From assembly GCA_965229005.1 (NCBI GenBank), contig CBDDIP010000002.1, positions 2,356,001-2,420,000 on the forward strand: 64,000 nucleotides of DNA, given 5' to 3'. Position 1 is the stretch's first letter, and each line of letters begins with the position of its first letter. The stretch is from CBDDIP01 sp965229005 (GTDB lineage: Bacteria > Actinomycetota > Acidimicrobiia > Acidimicrobiales > Ilumatobacteraceae). The translations under genes were made by a program, and so were the position numbers. The notes beneath the pieces were generated by a model. That model made no database searches and was not told the DNA's origin. It saw nothing but the letters and a program-made list of their open reading frames with translations. Shown in pieces: positions 1 through 7,292 of the stretch.

Positions 1-1318
1 TCGGGCGATCGCCGAGATCGAGGTCGACCTCGCCGGCCCGCACCCGATGCACCGGTTGCTGCAGGGCGATGTCGGCTCGGGCAAGACGCTCGTCGCCGTC
101 AGTGCGATGCTCACTGCCGTGCAAGGCGGCCACCAAGGCGCGCTGATGGCGCCGACGGAGGTGCTCGCCGAGCAGCACGCCACCGGAGTGCGACGCATGC
201 TCGAGGGCGTCACCGTGCCCGACCCTGGCAACCTGTTCGGCGATCGTCCGCTTCGTGTCGAGCTGCTGACCAACCGGATCACCGGTGCCGATCGTCGTGA
301 GGTGCTCACCGGGCTTGCCGACGGCACGGTCGACATCGCGATCGGGACGCACGCGCTTATCCAGGAGGGCGTGCAGTTCCACAGCCTCGGCGTCGTCGTG
401 GTCGACGAGCAGCATCGCTTCGGTGTCGAGCAGCGCGCCGCCCTGCGCTCCAAGGGACGTGACGATGCGGTCCCCGATGTGCTCGTGATGACGGCCACGC
501 CGATCCCGCGCACCGCAGCGATGACCGTCTACGGCGACCTCGATGTCAGCGTGCTCGACGAGCTGCCGCCCGGCCGCACGCCGATCGTCACACACTGGGC
601 CAACGGTCCGCTGATGGAAGCAGCCGCGTGGGCAACGGTGCGCGAGGAGGTCGGTGCCGGACGTCAGGCGTACGTCGTCTGCCCGCTGATCGAGGAGAGC
701 GAGAAGCTCGAGGTTGCCAGCGCGCAGGAGACCTTCGAGCGCCTCGTCCACGACGAGCTGCGCGGTCTACGTCTCGCGTTGCTGCACGGCCGCATGCCGT
801 CGGCGGAGAAGGAAGCGGTGATGGATCGCTTCCGCGCCGGCGAGATCGACGTGCTCGTTGCCACGACCGTGATCGAGGTCGGCGTCGACGTGCCCAACGC
901 GACCGTGATGGTGGTGCTCGACGCGGATCGCTTCGGCATCGCCCAGCTGCACCAGCTCCGCGGTCGCGTCGGTCGTGGCGCGCACGCCAGCCAGTGCTGG
1001 CTGATCACCGCCGAAGCAGATGGCGACGCCGGCAACCCTCGCGTCGAGGCGTTGGTGAAGTCCACGGACGGCTTCGAGCTCGCCGAGGTCGACCTCGACC
1101 TGCGCGGCGAAGGCACGATCATGAACACGATGCAGAAGGGTCGCAACGACCTCAAGCTGGCGTCGTTGCGTCGCGATCGCGAGCTCGTCAAGCTGGCACG
1201 CGACATCGCCTTCGAAGTCGTCGACGCCGACCCGATGCTCGACGACAACCCCATCCTGCGCGATGAGCTCGCCCTCCTTTTCAGCAGCGAAGACGAAGCG
1301 TTCCTCTTCAAGAGCTGA
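1..1318 (+). CDS. recG: ATP-dependent DNA helicase RecG, C-terminal part
   Basis: The window opens inside this gene; codons are in frame from base 2 and the stop is at 1316-1318, leaving 438 residues. RecG is the superfamily 2 helicase that remodels stalled forks and Holliday junctions. Visible motifs: Walker A GDVGSGKT near residue 22 of the fragment, the DEQH box (VVVDEQHRFGVEQRAALR), motif III TATPIPRT, and the C-terminal helicase motifs VATTVIEVGVDVPNA and QLRGRVGRG. The N-terminal wedge domain lies outside the window. It heads the recG-rsmD-coaD neighbourhood seen in many actinobacteria, although about 5 kb of accessory genes separate it from rsmD here. The assignment is secure. Confidence 0.97.
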   Translation, partial: RAIAEIEVDLAGPHPMHRLLQGDVGSGKTLVAVSAMLTAVQGGHQGALMAPTEVLAEQHATGVRRMLEGVTVPDPGNLFGDRPLRVELLTNRITGADRREVLTGLADGTVDIAIGTHALIQEGVQFHSLGVVVVDEQHRFGVEQRAALRSKGRDDAVPDVLVMTATPIPRTAAMTVYGDLDVSVLDELPPGRTPIVTHWANGPLMEAAAWATVREEVGAGRQAYVVCPLIEESEKLEVASAQETFERLVHDELRGLRLALLHGRMPSAEKEAVMDRFRAGEIDVLVATTVIEVGVDVPNATVMVVLDADRFGIAQLHQLRGRVGRGAHASQCWLITAEADGDAGNPRVEALVKSTDGFELAEVDLDLRGEGTIMNTMQKGRNDLKLASLRRDRELVKLARDIAFEVVDADPMLDDNPILRDELALLFSSEDEAFLFKS

Positions 1319-1342
1319 GCACTGGCTCGGGACAGTTGCGCG

Positions 1343-1888
1343 GTGGGTCAAGCGCGGGCACGATCAGCTGCTGTGCAGCACTCCACGGCGTACCCCGAAC
1401 GGCGATTGAGGGCTCGACGGCGGACGACGAACAAGACACTTGCACTCGGCAGCGTGTTGTTCGGCATGTCGTTGTTCGCGGCCGTGGCGACGGGAAAGCT
1501 CGTCGGCTGGTTCGGTGTCGCATTCTTCGGTTTCGGGTTGGCGGCGTTCGCTCTCGATCGGGTCCGACCAACGACCATGGAAATCCTCCAGGAGAGCCTC
1601 GAAGTCATCGGCCCGCTTGGCGGTCGGAAGTCGTATCAGTACTCGTCCTGCGGGCCGTTCGGCGTCTTCAGGCAATCGATTGCTCGGGGCCAACGCGTCG
1701 ACTGGCTCACCTTCGACTACGACGGCGAGAAGCCTCGCACGTGGCCTCAGCGTGCGAACTCACGGATGGCCGGGACGAATTCGCAGCTCCGCATGGATGG
1801 TTTCGACGAGGGTGCGGACGAAATTGCCGAGTTGTTGAACCGCTACCGAGCCAGAGCGCGGGCGCAGCCCACCGAGCGTGAGCGCTGA
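1343..1888 (+). CDS. Small two-TM membrane protein of unknown function, PH-like
   Basis: A 181-residue protein with a GTG start 24 bases after recG. Residues about 30-70 form two closely spaced hydrophobic segments (LALGSVLFGMSLFAA, then VGWFGVAFFGFGLAAFAL). A soluble domain of about 110 residues follows, ending in a basic/Arg-rich tail. The arrangement of a short TM hairpin followed by a beta-rich domain (GGRKSYQYSS, VDWLTFDYDG) resembles the bacterial PH-like (STM3941/YcxB-type) membrane proteins. That resemblance is by layout only; I do not see a diagnostic motif. The N-terminal 28 residues are Arg-rich and the true start could be further downstream. Function unknown. Confidence 0.6.
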   Translation: MGQARARSAAVQHSTAYPERRLRARRRTTNKTLALGSVLFGMSLFAAVATGKLVGWFGVAFFGFGLAAFALDRVRPTTMEILQESLEVIGPLGGRKSYQYSSCGPFGVFRQSIARGQRVDWLTFDYDGEKPRTWPQRANSRMAGTNSQLRMDGFDEGADEIAELLNRYRARARAQPTERER

Positions 1889-1955
1889 CCGACACACAGC
1901 TCGCGACGATCCGCCGTTCGGGACGGGGTGCTCGCTCGGAGTGCCGGCAAGCGGC

Positions 1956-2195
1956 CTACATCTCCGTGAAGCCCCACTGCGCATAGGTCTGCTTGTCGAT
2001 CGTGGGGTGGTCCGTGGTGTACGTCCCCCAGCCCATGTGTTCGTAGTACTGCGTCATCGCGTCGAAGTGGGTGTCGGCCTCGACCGTCCAGGTGAGCACC
2101 GCGTCAGAGGGCATGAGGGCGCGAGCGTCGTCGCCATGACGACCAGCCAGGCAAAGCGTTCGTCCGCCTGAATAGACCCACAGTTCGTGGAGCAC
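1956..2195 (-). CDS. Small conserved protein, unknown function
   Basis: A 79-residue protein read from a GTG at 2195. This start gives an N-terminus of VLHELWVYSGGRTLCLAG; an upstream ATG at 2309 would add 38 residues with no obvious character. Notable residues are the WTVEA stretch, the aromatic motif YYEHMGWG, and DKQTYAQWGF at the C-terminus. I recall similar short proteins in actinobacteria with WTVEA...YYE..GWG patterns, always annotated as hypothetical. No signal peptide, TM segment or metal ligands are visible. It is convergent with the preceding gene. A role cannot be given. Confidence 0.6.
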   Translation of the reverse strand: MLHELWVYSGGRTLCLAGRHGDDARALMPSDAVLTWTVEADTHFDAMTQYYEHMGWGTYTTDHPTIDKQTYAQWGFTEM

Positions 2196-2286
2196 GTGGA
2201 GATCGTAGAACCGAGCGGAGGAGTGACAGGGGAGCCGTGGGTGCGCGACGACGCATGGGCTGCCGACCTGTTCGGGTCGACGAACG

Positions 2287-2865
2287 TCAGGGTCGTTGCT
2301 CCTTCGCAAGCTGCTCGTTGCGGGGCGGTGTGGTCGCTGGCGGCACGCGTGCCAGCAGACCGACGACGCCGAACAGCATCAGATGGCCACTGAACATGCG
2401 GCTCTGCTGAGTGCGTGCTTCAGCCGCCTGCCGCTCGGTGGCGGGGCCCACCACCTTGCCGTGATCGGTGAACACGAGCTCTCCATTCACCACCTCCGGC
2501 GAGCCTCGGTACTGGGCGAATGCAACGAAGAACGAGACGAACACCACGACTCCCAGCGCACCGACGAACGCCGCCTGTCGGCTCGTGAGCACGTCTCGCC
2601 ACTGGAATCGTTGGGTCGGCAGTTGGGGCGAGAACGGTCCACGTCCGAACCGACGAGGTCGCTGCTGCCGTCCGAGGTCGATCGTCATCACCACGAACGG
2701 GATCAAGGCGGGCGCAGACAGGACGATGAGGAGTCCGATTGGCCAGGAGGCGAACGGGGACACCGACTTCCAGCCGAAGCTGAACACGACCGCTGCGAAC
2801 AACGTCGACGGAATCGCAGCGAGCTTCAGGCGATGCTTCCACGAGGACGACACGTCGCCAATCAT
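2287..2865 (-). CDS. Predicted multi-TM membrane protein
   Basis: Started at the ATG at 2865, giving 192 residues; an ATG at 2958 in the same frame would add 31 Arg-rich residues and overlap a hairpin element. Four hydrophobic segments are visible: LAAIPSTLFAAVVFSFGW, IGLLIVLSAPALIPFVVMTI, AAFVGALGVVVFVSFFVAFA, and near the C-terminus LMLFGVVGLLARV. A soluble stretch of about 35 residues lies between the third and fourth segments. No family motif is recognised. It shares a strand with the small gene at 1956-2195, about 90 bases away, and may be co-transcribed with it. Confidence 0.55.
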   Translation of the reverse strand: MIGDVSSSWKHRLKLAAIPSTLFAAVVFSFGWKSVSPFASWPIGLLIVLSAPALIPFVVMTIDLGRQQRPRRFGRGPFSPQLPTQRFQWRDVLTSRQAAFVGALGVVVFVSFFVAFAQYRGSPEVVNGELVFTDHGKVVGPATERQAAEARTQQSRMFSGHLMLFGVVGLLARVPPATTPPRNEQLAKEQRP

Positions 2866-2921
2866 GGCCGGAGCAGACGCCGCGCTGTGCTCGTTCGTCG
2901 AGCCTCGTCGGCGTCTCGAGC

Positions 2922-3014
2922 GGAGGGTTTCACGCACTCGCGGGCGAGCCTCAAACACTCCGCGCAGCGGGAGCGGAGGGTTTCAGGCGCACCCGGCTGA
3001 GCTTCGAACCCTCC
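2922..3014. repeat. Two tandem hairpin-forming sequences sharing GAGCGGAGGGTTTCA
   Basis: Two copies of GAGCGGAGGGTTTCA begin at 2919 and 2972, 53 bases apart. Each opens an inverted repeat. In the first, GGAGGGTTTCACGC (2922-2935) faces GCCTCAAACACTCC (2948-2961), an imperfect stem. In the second, GGAGGGTT (2975-2982) faces AACCCTCC (3007-3014). The pair lies between two divergently oriented genes, so it is not a conventional terminator between co-directional genes. Confidence 0.5.
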
Positions 3015-3079
3015 ACTCCGGCGGTGGCATCCAAATTGTGATGGCAGCGACGGCTCAGATCGACCACGATCTGCAGCAC

Positions 3080-3625
3080 ATGAGCGATCACGGCGTGATC
3101 ATCCGGGACGCGGTGGTGGAAGACGCCGTCGCGATGGGTCGATTGCACGTGCGTGCGTGGCAGCACGCGTACCGCGGCGTGATGCCCGACGAGTACCTCG
3201 ACGGTCTCCAGCCGGACGAGCGGGTCACGATGTGGGCCGGCCGCATCGGTCGGGCCGACCTGCCACCGGTGCTGGTCGCGGTCGTGGCCGACGAGGTCGT
3301 CGGGTTCGCCGCCTTCGGCGCCGAGGAGCCTCCGACGTCGCCGTCATGTGGCGAGCTGTATGCGATCAACCTCGACCCGGATCGCTGGGGGCGCGGCATC
3401 GGTCGCGTCCTGCTGCACAGCGTCACGCAAGCGCTCACCGACCTCGGCTTCGACGAAGCGGTGCTCTGGGTCGTCCCCGAGAACGAACGGGCGCGTGGGC
3501 TCTACGAGTCCGAGGGCTGGGTTGCCGACGGAGGTCGGGCCACCGAGGAGATCCTCGGGGTGACCGTCACCGACATCCGCTATCGACGGCCGCTGGTTCA
3601 GCGCCTCGACGCGTACGACGAATAG
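3080..3625 (+). CDS. GNAT family N-acetyltransferase
   Basis: A 181-residue protein from the ATG at 3080; an ATG at 3041 in frame would add 13 residues (MAATAQIDHDLQH). The start at 3080 gives the usual GNAT opening, I-I-R-D-A-x-x-E-D-A. The acetyl-CoA binding motif A is clear: LYAINLDPDRWGRGIGRVLL, with the R/Q-x-x-G-x-G/A pattern as RWGRGIGR. A typical C-terminal segment VVPENERARGLYESEGW follows. The fold transfers acetyl from acetyl-CoA to an amine; the substrate cannot be read from sequence. Its TAG stop is part of the -10-like TAGCGT of the next gene. Confidence 0.85.
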   Translation: MSDHGVIIRDAVVEDAVAMGRLHVRAWQHAYRGVMPDEYLDGLQPDERVTMWAGRIGRADLPPVLVAVVADEVVGFAAFGAEEPPTSPSCGELYAINLDPDRWGRGIGRVLLHSVTQALTDLGFDEAVLWVVPENERARGLYESEGWVADGGRATEEILGVTVTDIRYRRPLVQRLDAYDE

Positions 3626-3628
3626 CGT
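3623..3628 (+). promoter_or_regulatory. -10-like TAGCGT, 7 nt before the start at 3636
   Basis: TAGCGT ends 7 nt before the ATG, which fits transcription starting at or next to the start codon. It overlaps the stop codon of the preceding gene. Confidence 0.4.
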
Positions 3629-3635
3629 TCGGCCG

Positions 3636-4571
3636 ATGGATGCGCTCGATTGGTTGCTCGACGGGGATCCGGCGATCCGGTGGCAGGTGCTCCGCGACCT
3701 GACGGACGCAGCGCCTGACGAGGTCGCCGCCGAGCGCGCGCGGGTGGAGCACGAGGGGTGGGGCGCTCGCCTCCTCGCGCTCCAGGGCGACGACGGCTTG
3801 TGGGATGGCGGCGCCTGCTTCCCCGGTGGGTACGACGGCAGCGAGCCCGGGCAACCGTGGACCGCAACGATGCACACGCTCCAGACACTCGTGATCTTCG
3901 GACTCGACCCGGCGTGCGAAGCAGCACGTCGCGCCATAACGCTCGTCGCCGAGCACGGGCACTGGGAGCACGACCACCAGCCGTACTTCGAGGGCGAGGT
4001 CGAGCCGTGCATCAACGGTCGCACGATCGAGGCCGGTGCCTACTTCGGCGTCGACATCGCGCCGATCGTCGATCGCGTCCTCGGCGAGGTGATGACCGAC
4101 GGCGGGTGGAACTGCGAGCAGGAGAACGGCTCGGTGCGATCGTCGTTCCACACGACGATCGACGTGCTCGACGGGCTGCTCGAAGTCGAACGTGCCGGCC
4201 TCGGATCCGACGCACTTCGAGCCGCGATACGCAGCGGTCAGGAGTACCTCCTCGATCGAGGTCTGTTCCGTCGCAAGAGCACCGGCGAGGTCGCCGACCC
4301 AGCGTTCCTCGAGTTCGCCTTCCCGTACTACTGGCGCTACGACGTGCTCCGCGGACTGGACCACTTCCGCGGCGCCGGTCTTCGGCCCGACCCGCGAATG
4401 GCTGACGCGATCGAGATCGTTCGGTCGAAGCAGCAGCCCGACGGCCGCTGGTTGCTGGATCGCATCCACCCAGGCCGCGTCCACTTCGACCTCGAGGGTG
4501 ATCTCGGCACACCGAGCCGGTGGAACACCATGCGTGCGCTGCGCGTCCTCGACTGGTGGGATCGCGGCTAG
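3636..4571 (+). CDS. Squalene-cyclase/prenyltransferase-like (alpha-alpha toroid) protein
   Basis: A 311-residue soluble protein. It carries QW-type repeats of the terpenoid-cyclase/protein-prenyltransferase alpha-alpha barrel: QGDDGLWDGG around residue 50 and QQPDGRWLL around residue 268. Aromatic-rich helices lie between them (FPYYWRYDVLRGLDHF). The acidic DxDD (protonating) motif of true squalene-hopene cyclases is not evident, and the protein is about half the length of a full cyclase. It is therefore better called a squalene-cyclase-like domain protein of unknown substrate. Related proteins with the WQVLRDLTDA opening are common in actinobacteria. The start is fixed by an adjacent -10-like hexamer and the lack of a Shine-Dalgarno sequence. 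Confidence 0.75.
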   Translation: MDALDWLLDGDPAIRWQVLRDLTDAAPDEVAAERARVEHEGWGARLLALQGDDGLWDGGACFPGGYDGSEPGQPWTATMHTLQTLVIFGLDPACEAARRAITLVAEHGHWEHDHQPYFEGEVEPCINGRTIEAGAYFGVDIAPIVDRVLGEVMTDGGWNCEQENGSVRSSFHTTIDVLDGLLEVERAGLGSDALRAAIRSGQEYLLDRGLFRRKSTGEVADPAFLEFAFPYYWRYDVLRGLDHFRGAGLRPDPRMADAIEIVRSKQQPDGRWLLDRIHPGRVHFDLEGDLGTPSRWNTMRALRVLDWWDRG

Positions 4572-4588
4572 TTCGCATACCAAACGAG

Positions 4589-4607
4589 TTGTGTTTGGTC
4601 TACCTAA
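4589..4607 (-). promoter_or_regulatory. Candidate DtxR/IdeR-type iron box
   Basis: Read on the - strand this 19-mer is TTAGGTAGACCAAACACAA. It shares about 12 of 19 positions with the IdeR consensus TTAGGTTAGGCTAACCTAA, including the whole TTAGGT half. An additional inverted repeat, ACCAAAC (4579-4585) and GTTTGGT (4593-4599), overlaps it. It lies 12 bases upstream of the -10-like TACGTT (4619-4624) of a siderophore-binding lipoprotein gene, the right place for an iron-dependent repressor. Confidence 0.45.
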
Positions 4608-4618
4608 CAAACAGTCGA

Positions 4619-4624
4619 TACGTT
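4619..4624 (+). promoter_or_regulatory. -10-like TACGTT, 6 nt before the start at 4631
   Basis: TACGTT ends 6 nt before the ATG of the siderophore-binding lipoprotein. The candidate iron box sits just upstream, at the -35 side. Confidence 0.4.
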
Positions 4625-4630
4625 GGCGTG

Positions 4631-5662
4631 ATGCGCCGATCTCCGTTCCGCCCCGCCCTCGCCGTCTCCTTCGGCCTCGTTGCACTCGCTGCGTGCGGGA
4701 GCGATGGTGCGTCGACGGATGCGACGCTCCCGACCTCCGCCACCACCACGACCGTTACGGACACGACGCCGGCCACCACGCCCGTGACGCCCGTGCCGAC
4801 CGATGCGGCAACGACCACTACGGAGCCGCAGGCACACGTGGTGCAGCACGCGATGGGGGAGACGGAGGTGCCGGGCGCGCCGACGCGAGTTGTCGTGCTC
4901 GACTCGTCGTTCCTCGACGCCTCGATCGCACTCGGGCTGGCGCCGATCGCCGCGACGGAGGGCATCTCTGGTTCCGGCCTGCCTGCCTACCTCGGCACGT
5001 CGCTCGACGGCATCGAGCTGGTCGGGCTCACCGCGGAGCCGAACCTCGAGCAGATCGCCGCGCTCGAACCGGACCTGATCCTCGGTGCGAAGGTGCGTCA
5101 CGAGGCGCTTTACGAACAGCTGAGCGGCATCGCCCCGACGGTGTTCAGCGAGTCGTCCGGCACGAACTGGACCGAGCAGGTGCGCCTCACCGGTGAAGCG
5201 TTGAACCGCTCGGCCGAAGCCGAGCAGCTGCTCGCCGACTTCGACGCTCGCGCCGCGCAGGTCGGCGAGGCGATCGGTGCCACGGGCAAGACCGCGGTCA
5301 TCGTCCGCTTCATCCCCGGCCAGATCCGTCTCTACGGTCCCGCGACGTTCTCCGGCTCGGTGCTCACGGCAGTCGGCTTCGATCTCGGAGAGAAGGACTA
5401 CGACCCGAGCTTCGGCATGGCGATCATCAGCGCCGAGCGCATCGACATCCTCGACACCGACGTCATCTTCGCCACCAACCCGGAGTCCGAGAGCGGCGGC
5501 TCCATCACGTCCGACCGCGGCGCCGTCGAATCGCTCTGGGCGGCGCTGCCCGCGGTCCAATCGGGCTCGCAGTTCGACATCCTCGACAGCACGTGGATGA
5601 CCGGCATCGGTGTGCTCGGCGCCAACAAGATCCTCGACGACCTCGAAACGATGTTCGCCTGA
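4631..5662 (+). CDS. Iron-siderophore ABC transporter substrate-binding lipoprotein
   Basis: A 343-residue protein. The ATG at 4631 is chosen because it opens a lipoprotein signal peptide, RPALAVSFGLVALAAC, with lipobox LAAC at residues about 20-23. A 45-residue Thr/Pro-rich linker follows, then a FecB/BtuF-type binding domain: RVVVLDSSFLDASIALGLAP, then EPDLILGAKV and DVIFATNPES. Such proteins capture ferric siderophores, heme or cobalamin outside the membrane and hand them to a permease. No permease or ATPase is adjacent, so it is an orphan binding protein here. The candidate DtxR/IdeR box upstream supports an iron ligand. Confidence 0.85.
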   Translation: MRRSPFRPALAVSFGLVALAACGSDGASTDATLPTSATTTTVTDTTPATTPVTPVPTDAATTTTEPQAHVVQHAMGETEVPGAPTRVVVLDSSFLDASIALGLAPIAATEGISGSGLPAYLGTSLDGIELVGLTAEPNLEQIAALEPDLILGAKVRHEALYEQLSGIAPTVFSESSGTNWTEQVRLTGEALNRSAEAEQLLADFDARAAQVGEAIGATGKTAVIVRFIPGQIRLYGPATFSGSVLTAVGFDLGEKDYDPSFGMAIISAERIDILDTDVIFATNPESESGGSITSDRGAVESLWAALPAVQSGSQFDILDSTWMTGIGVLGANKILDDLETMFA

Positions 5663-5674
5663 CCGAGTCGCTCG

Positions 5675-5890
5675 TCAGCGGGAGCGGTGGGGTTCTCCGT
5701 CGTCGTCGTCGCTGGCGCCAGTCGCTGCGAACAGACTGGTGATCAACGCCAAGAACATCACGAACGCAACCGACCCTGCCACCACGTTGAAGCTCATCAC
5801 GGTCGTTCCGTACCCGATCTGATTGGCCGTCAGTCCGTCGGCATCAGTCGACAGGCCATCGCTCGGTAGCGTCGGCGTCATGGGTCGCAC
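5675..5890 (-). CDS. Small single-TM membrane protein (hypothetical)
   Basis: A possible 71-residue protein. A single strong TM segment (FNVVAGSVAFVMFLALITSLFAA) is followed by an acidic tail, GASDDDDGEPHRSR. The frame is open and the hydrophobic segment reads as a genuine membrane span. The ATG at 5890 overlaps the start of the divergent gene at 5880 by 11 bases. An internal ATG (MSFNVV) would give about 40 residues and avoid this. No homologue is recognised by name. It lies convergent to the lipoprotein gene, 12 bases away. Confidence 0.45.
   Translation of the reverse strand: MRPMTPTLPSDGLSTDADGLTANQIGYGTTVMSFNVVAGSVAFVMFLALITSLFAATGASDDDDGEPHRSR
5867..5872 (+). promoter_or_regulatory. 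-10-like TAGCGT, 7 nt before the start at 5880
   Basis: TAGCGT ends 7 nt before the ATG; no Shine-Dalgarno sequence intervenes. Confidence 0.4.
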
Positions 5891-6428
5891 CTACGAGCGG
5901 ATCGAGCCGGCCGTCGCCGAGTTCGTTCGCAAGCAGCACATGTTCTTCGTCGGCACCGCGCCATCCGCTGGCGGGCACGTCAACGTGTCGCCGAAGGGGA
6001 TGGACAGCCTGCGCATCCTCGACGACCAGCGCGTCGCCTACCTCGACCTCACCGGATCGGGCATCGAGACGATCGCGCATGTCCGCGAGAACGGACGTCT
6101 CACGTTCATGTTCTGCGCGGTCGACGGGCCGCCGCGGATCATCCGTCTGCAAGGAACCGGCACGGTCGTGACCATGCACGAGCCGGGCTTCACCGAGCTC
6201 GCCGCACAGTTCCCGATCCATCGCGGCGCCCGAGCCGTGATCGTGCTCGAGGTCGACCGCGTCGCTGACAGCTGCGGGTTCTCGGTGCCGCTGTACGAGT
6301 ACGTCGGCGATCGTGACGTGCTGACGAAGTGGGCCGACCACAAGACGGACGACGAGCTGGCCGAGTACCGGCTCGCCAAGAACGCGACGAGCATCGACGG
6401 CGTCCTCGGCTGGACGGCCGAGGACTGA
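5880..6428 (+). CDS. Pyridoxamine 5'-phosphate oxidase family protein
   Basis: A 182-residue protein of the split-barrel FMN-binding fold. Typical features are the N-terminal helix EFVRKQHMFFVGTAPSAGGH, then the strand motif VNVSPKGMDSLRILD, then RLTFMFCAVDGPPRIIRLQG, and a C-terminal segment CGFSVPLYEYVGDRD. Members bind FMN or F420 and include oxidases and many uncharacterised flavoproteins; the catalytic reaction cannot be told. The C-terminal SVPLYEY segment is typical of the larger actinobacterial subgroup rather than PdxH itself. It is monocistronic by appearance. Confidence 0.85.
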   Translation: MGRTYERIEPAVAEFVRKQHMFFVGTAPSAGGHVNVSPKGMDSLRILDDQRVAYLDLTGSGIETIAHVRENGRLTFMFCAVDGPPRIIRLQGTGTVVTMHEPGFTELAAQFPIHRGARAVIVLEVDRVADSCGFSVPLYEYVGDRDVLTKWADHKTDDELAEYRLAKNATSIDGVLGWTAED

Positions 6429-6442
6429 CGAACTGGGCACGC

Positions 6443-6531
6443 CCGGAATCGCACGTCGCGTTCTGGGGATGCCCGGAACGGCCGACGCCTTCGAACCGGT
6501 CAGCACCGGAACGGCACGTCACGATCTGGCG
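6443..6531. repeat. Degenerate direct repeat in the intergenic tail
   Basis: Two 26-base units, 6443-6468 and 6506-6531, share 20 of 26 positions (CCGGAA..GCACGTC.CG..CTGG.G). A third partial copy, CCGGAACGGC, lies at 6473. It fills the roughly 130-base gap between two convergent genes, which otherwise shows no coding character. Confidence 0.4.
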
Positions 6532-6558
6532 CTGGCCAGAAACGTCCGCTGTCAGCGG

Positions 6559-6732
6559 TCAGTCGTCGAGGTCGTCGTCGGGGAGGACGAGGTCCCAGCG
6601 GTCGCGGCAGTCCTCGCAGCGGTAGGCGACGATGTCGCCCGGCAGCCACAGGTCGTCTTCGGGCGGATGCGACAGGAGGTGGCAGCGCCCACCGCAATCG
6701 ACGCACGTGATGGTCGGCTCAGGTCGCAGCAT
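6559..6732 (-). CDS. Small zinc-ribbon protein
   Basis: A 57-residue protein from the ATG at 6732. It has two CxxC pairs, CVDCGG near residue 10 and CEDC near residue 39, with a further Cys and His between them (GGRCHLLSH), and an acidic C-terminus. This is a plausible zinc ribbon, though no named family is recognised. It is divergent from rsmD with an 18-base gap between start codons, so their promoters must overlap. A longer reading of this frame runs antisense into rsmD and is rejected. Confidence 0.65.
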   Translation of the reverse strand: MLRPEPTITCVDCGGRCHLLSHPPEDDLWLPGDIVAYRCEDCRDRWDLVLPDDDLDD

Positions 6733-6738
6733 CGCTTC

Positions 6739-6744
6739 TAGTCT
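6739..6744 (+). promoter_or_regulatory. -10-like TAGTCT, 6 nt before rsmD
   Basis: TAGTCT ends 6 nt before the rsmD ATG, inside the very short gap separating it from the divergent zinc-ribbon gene. Confidence 0.4.
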
Positions 6745-6750
6745 GCCGGG

Positions 6751-7284
6751 ATGCGCGTGATTGCAGGGGAGTACGGCGGCCGCCGATTGGTGGCACCCGC
6801 CGGCTTCACCACCCGACCCACCACCGACAAGGTCCGCCAGGCCGTGTTCAACTCGTTGTCCAGCTCGGGCATCCTCGACGACGCGGTGGTCGCCGACCTC
6901 TTCGCCGGCTCGGGTGCGATGGGCATCGAAGCCCTCAGTCGCGGCGCCGAGAAGTGCACGTTCGTCGAACGCGACCGCGACGCGTTGAACGCGCTGCGCA
7001 CCAACATCACGACACTCGGGCTCACCGACCGCACGGACGTCGTCACCGGCGACGTGCTCGCTTGGGTCGGTGCGATGCGCAACGTCGACATCGCCTTCAT
7101 CGATCCGCCCTACGAGTTCGACGCATGGCCGAAGCTGCTCTCGCTGCTCGACGTGACGATGATCGTCGCCGAGTCGGCACGCTCCCTCGACGCCCCCGAA
7201 CCCGACCACGGCAAGGCGTGGACGGTGCTGCGGTCGAAGCGCTACGGCCGCACCTGGGTCACCGTGTTCGAACGAGTAGCGTGA
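6751..7284 (+). CDS. rsmD: 16S rRNA (guanine(966)-N2)-methyltransferase RsmD
   Basis: A 177-residue protein of normal RsmD length. The opening MRVIAGEYGGRRLVAP with RPTTDKVRQAVFNSL is the family signature. The SAM-binding motif is VADLFAGSGAMGIEALSRGA, and the N6/N2-methyltransferase motif IDPPY lies near residue 115. It methylates G966 of 16S rRNA using S-adenosylmethionine. It is directly followed by coaD 8 bases after the stop, the conserved actinobacterial pair. The leaderless-type promoter and lack of a Shine-Dalgarno fix the start. Confidence 0.95.
   Translation: MRVIAGEYGGRRLVAPAGFTTRPTTDKVRQAVFNSLSSSGILDDAVVADLFAGSGAMGIEALSRGAEKCTFVERDRDALNALRTNITTLGLTDRTDVVTGDVLAWVGAMRNVDIAFIDPPYEFDAWPKLLSLLDVTMIVAESARSLDAPEPDHGKAWTVLRSKRYGRTWVTVFERVA
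7277..7282 (+). promoter_or_regulatory. -10-like TAGCGT, 10 nt before coaD
   Basis: TAGCGT lies at the very end of rsmD, 10 nt before the coaD ATG. It suggests coaD has its own promoter besides read-through. Confidence 0.3.
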
Positions 7285-7292
7285 CTCGCCGC

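Noticed and set aside
3041..3625. A longer GNAT protein starting upstream of 3041
   Set aside because: The extra N-terminal codons run back through the hairpin pair and the opposing membrane-protein gene and show no domain.
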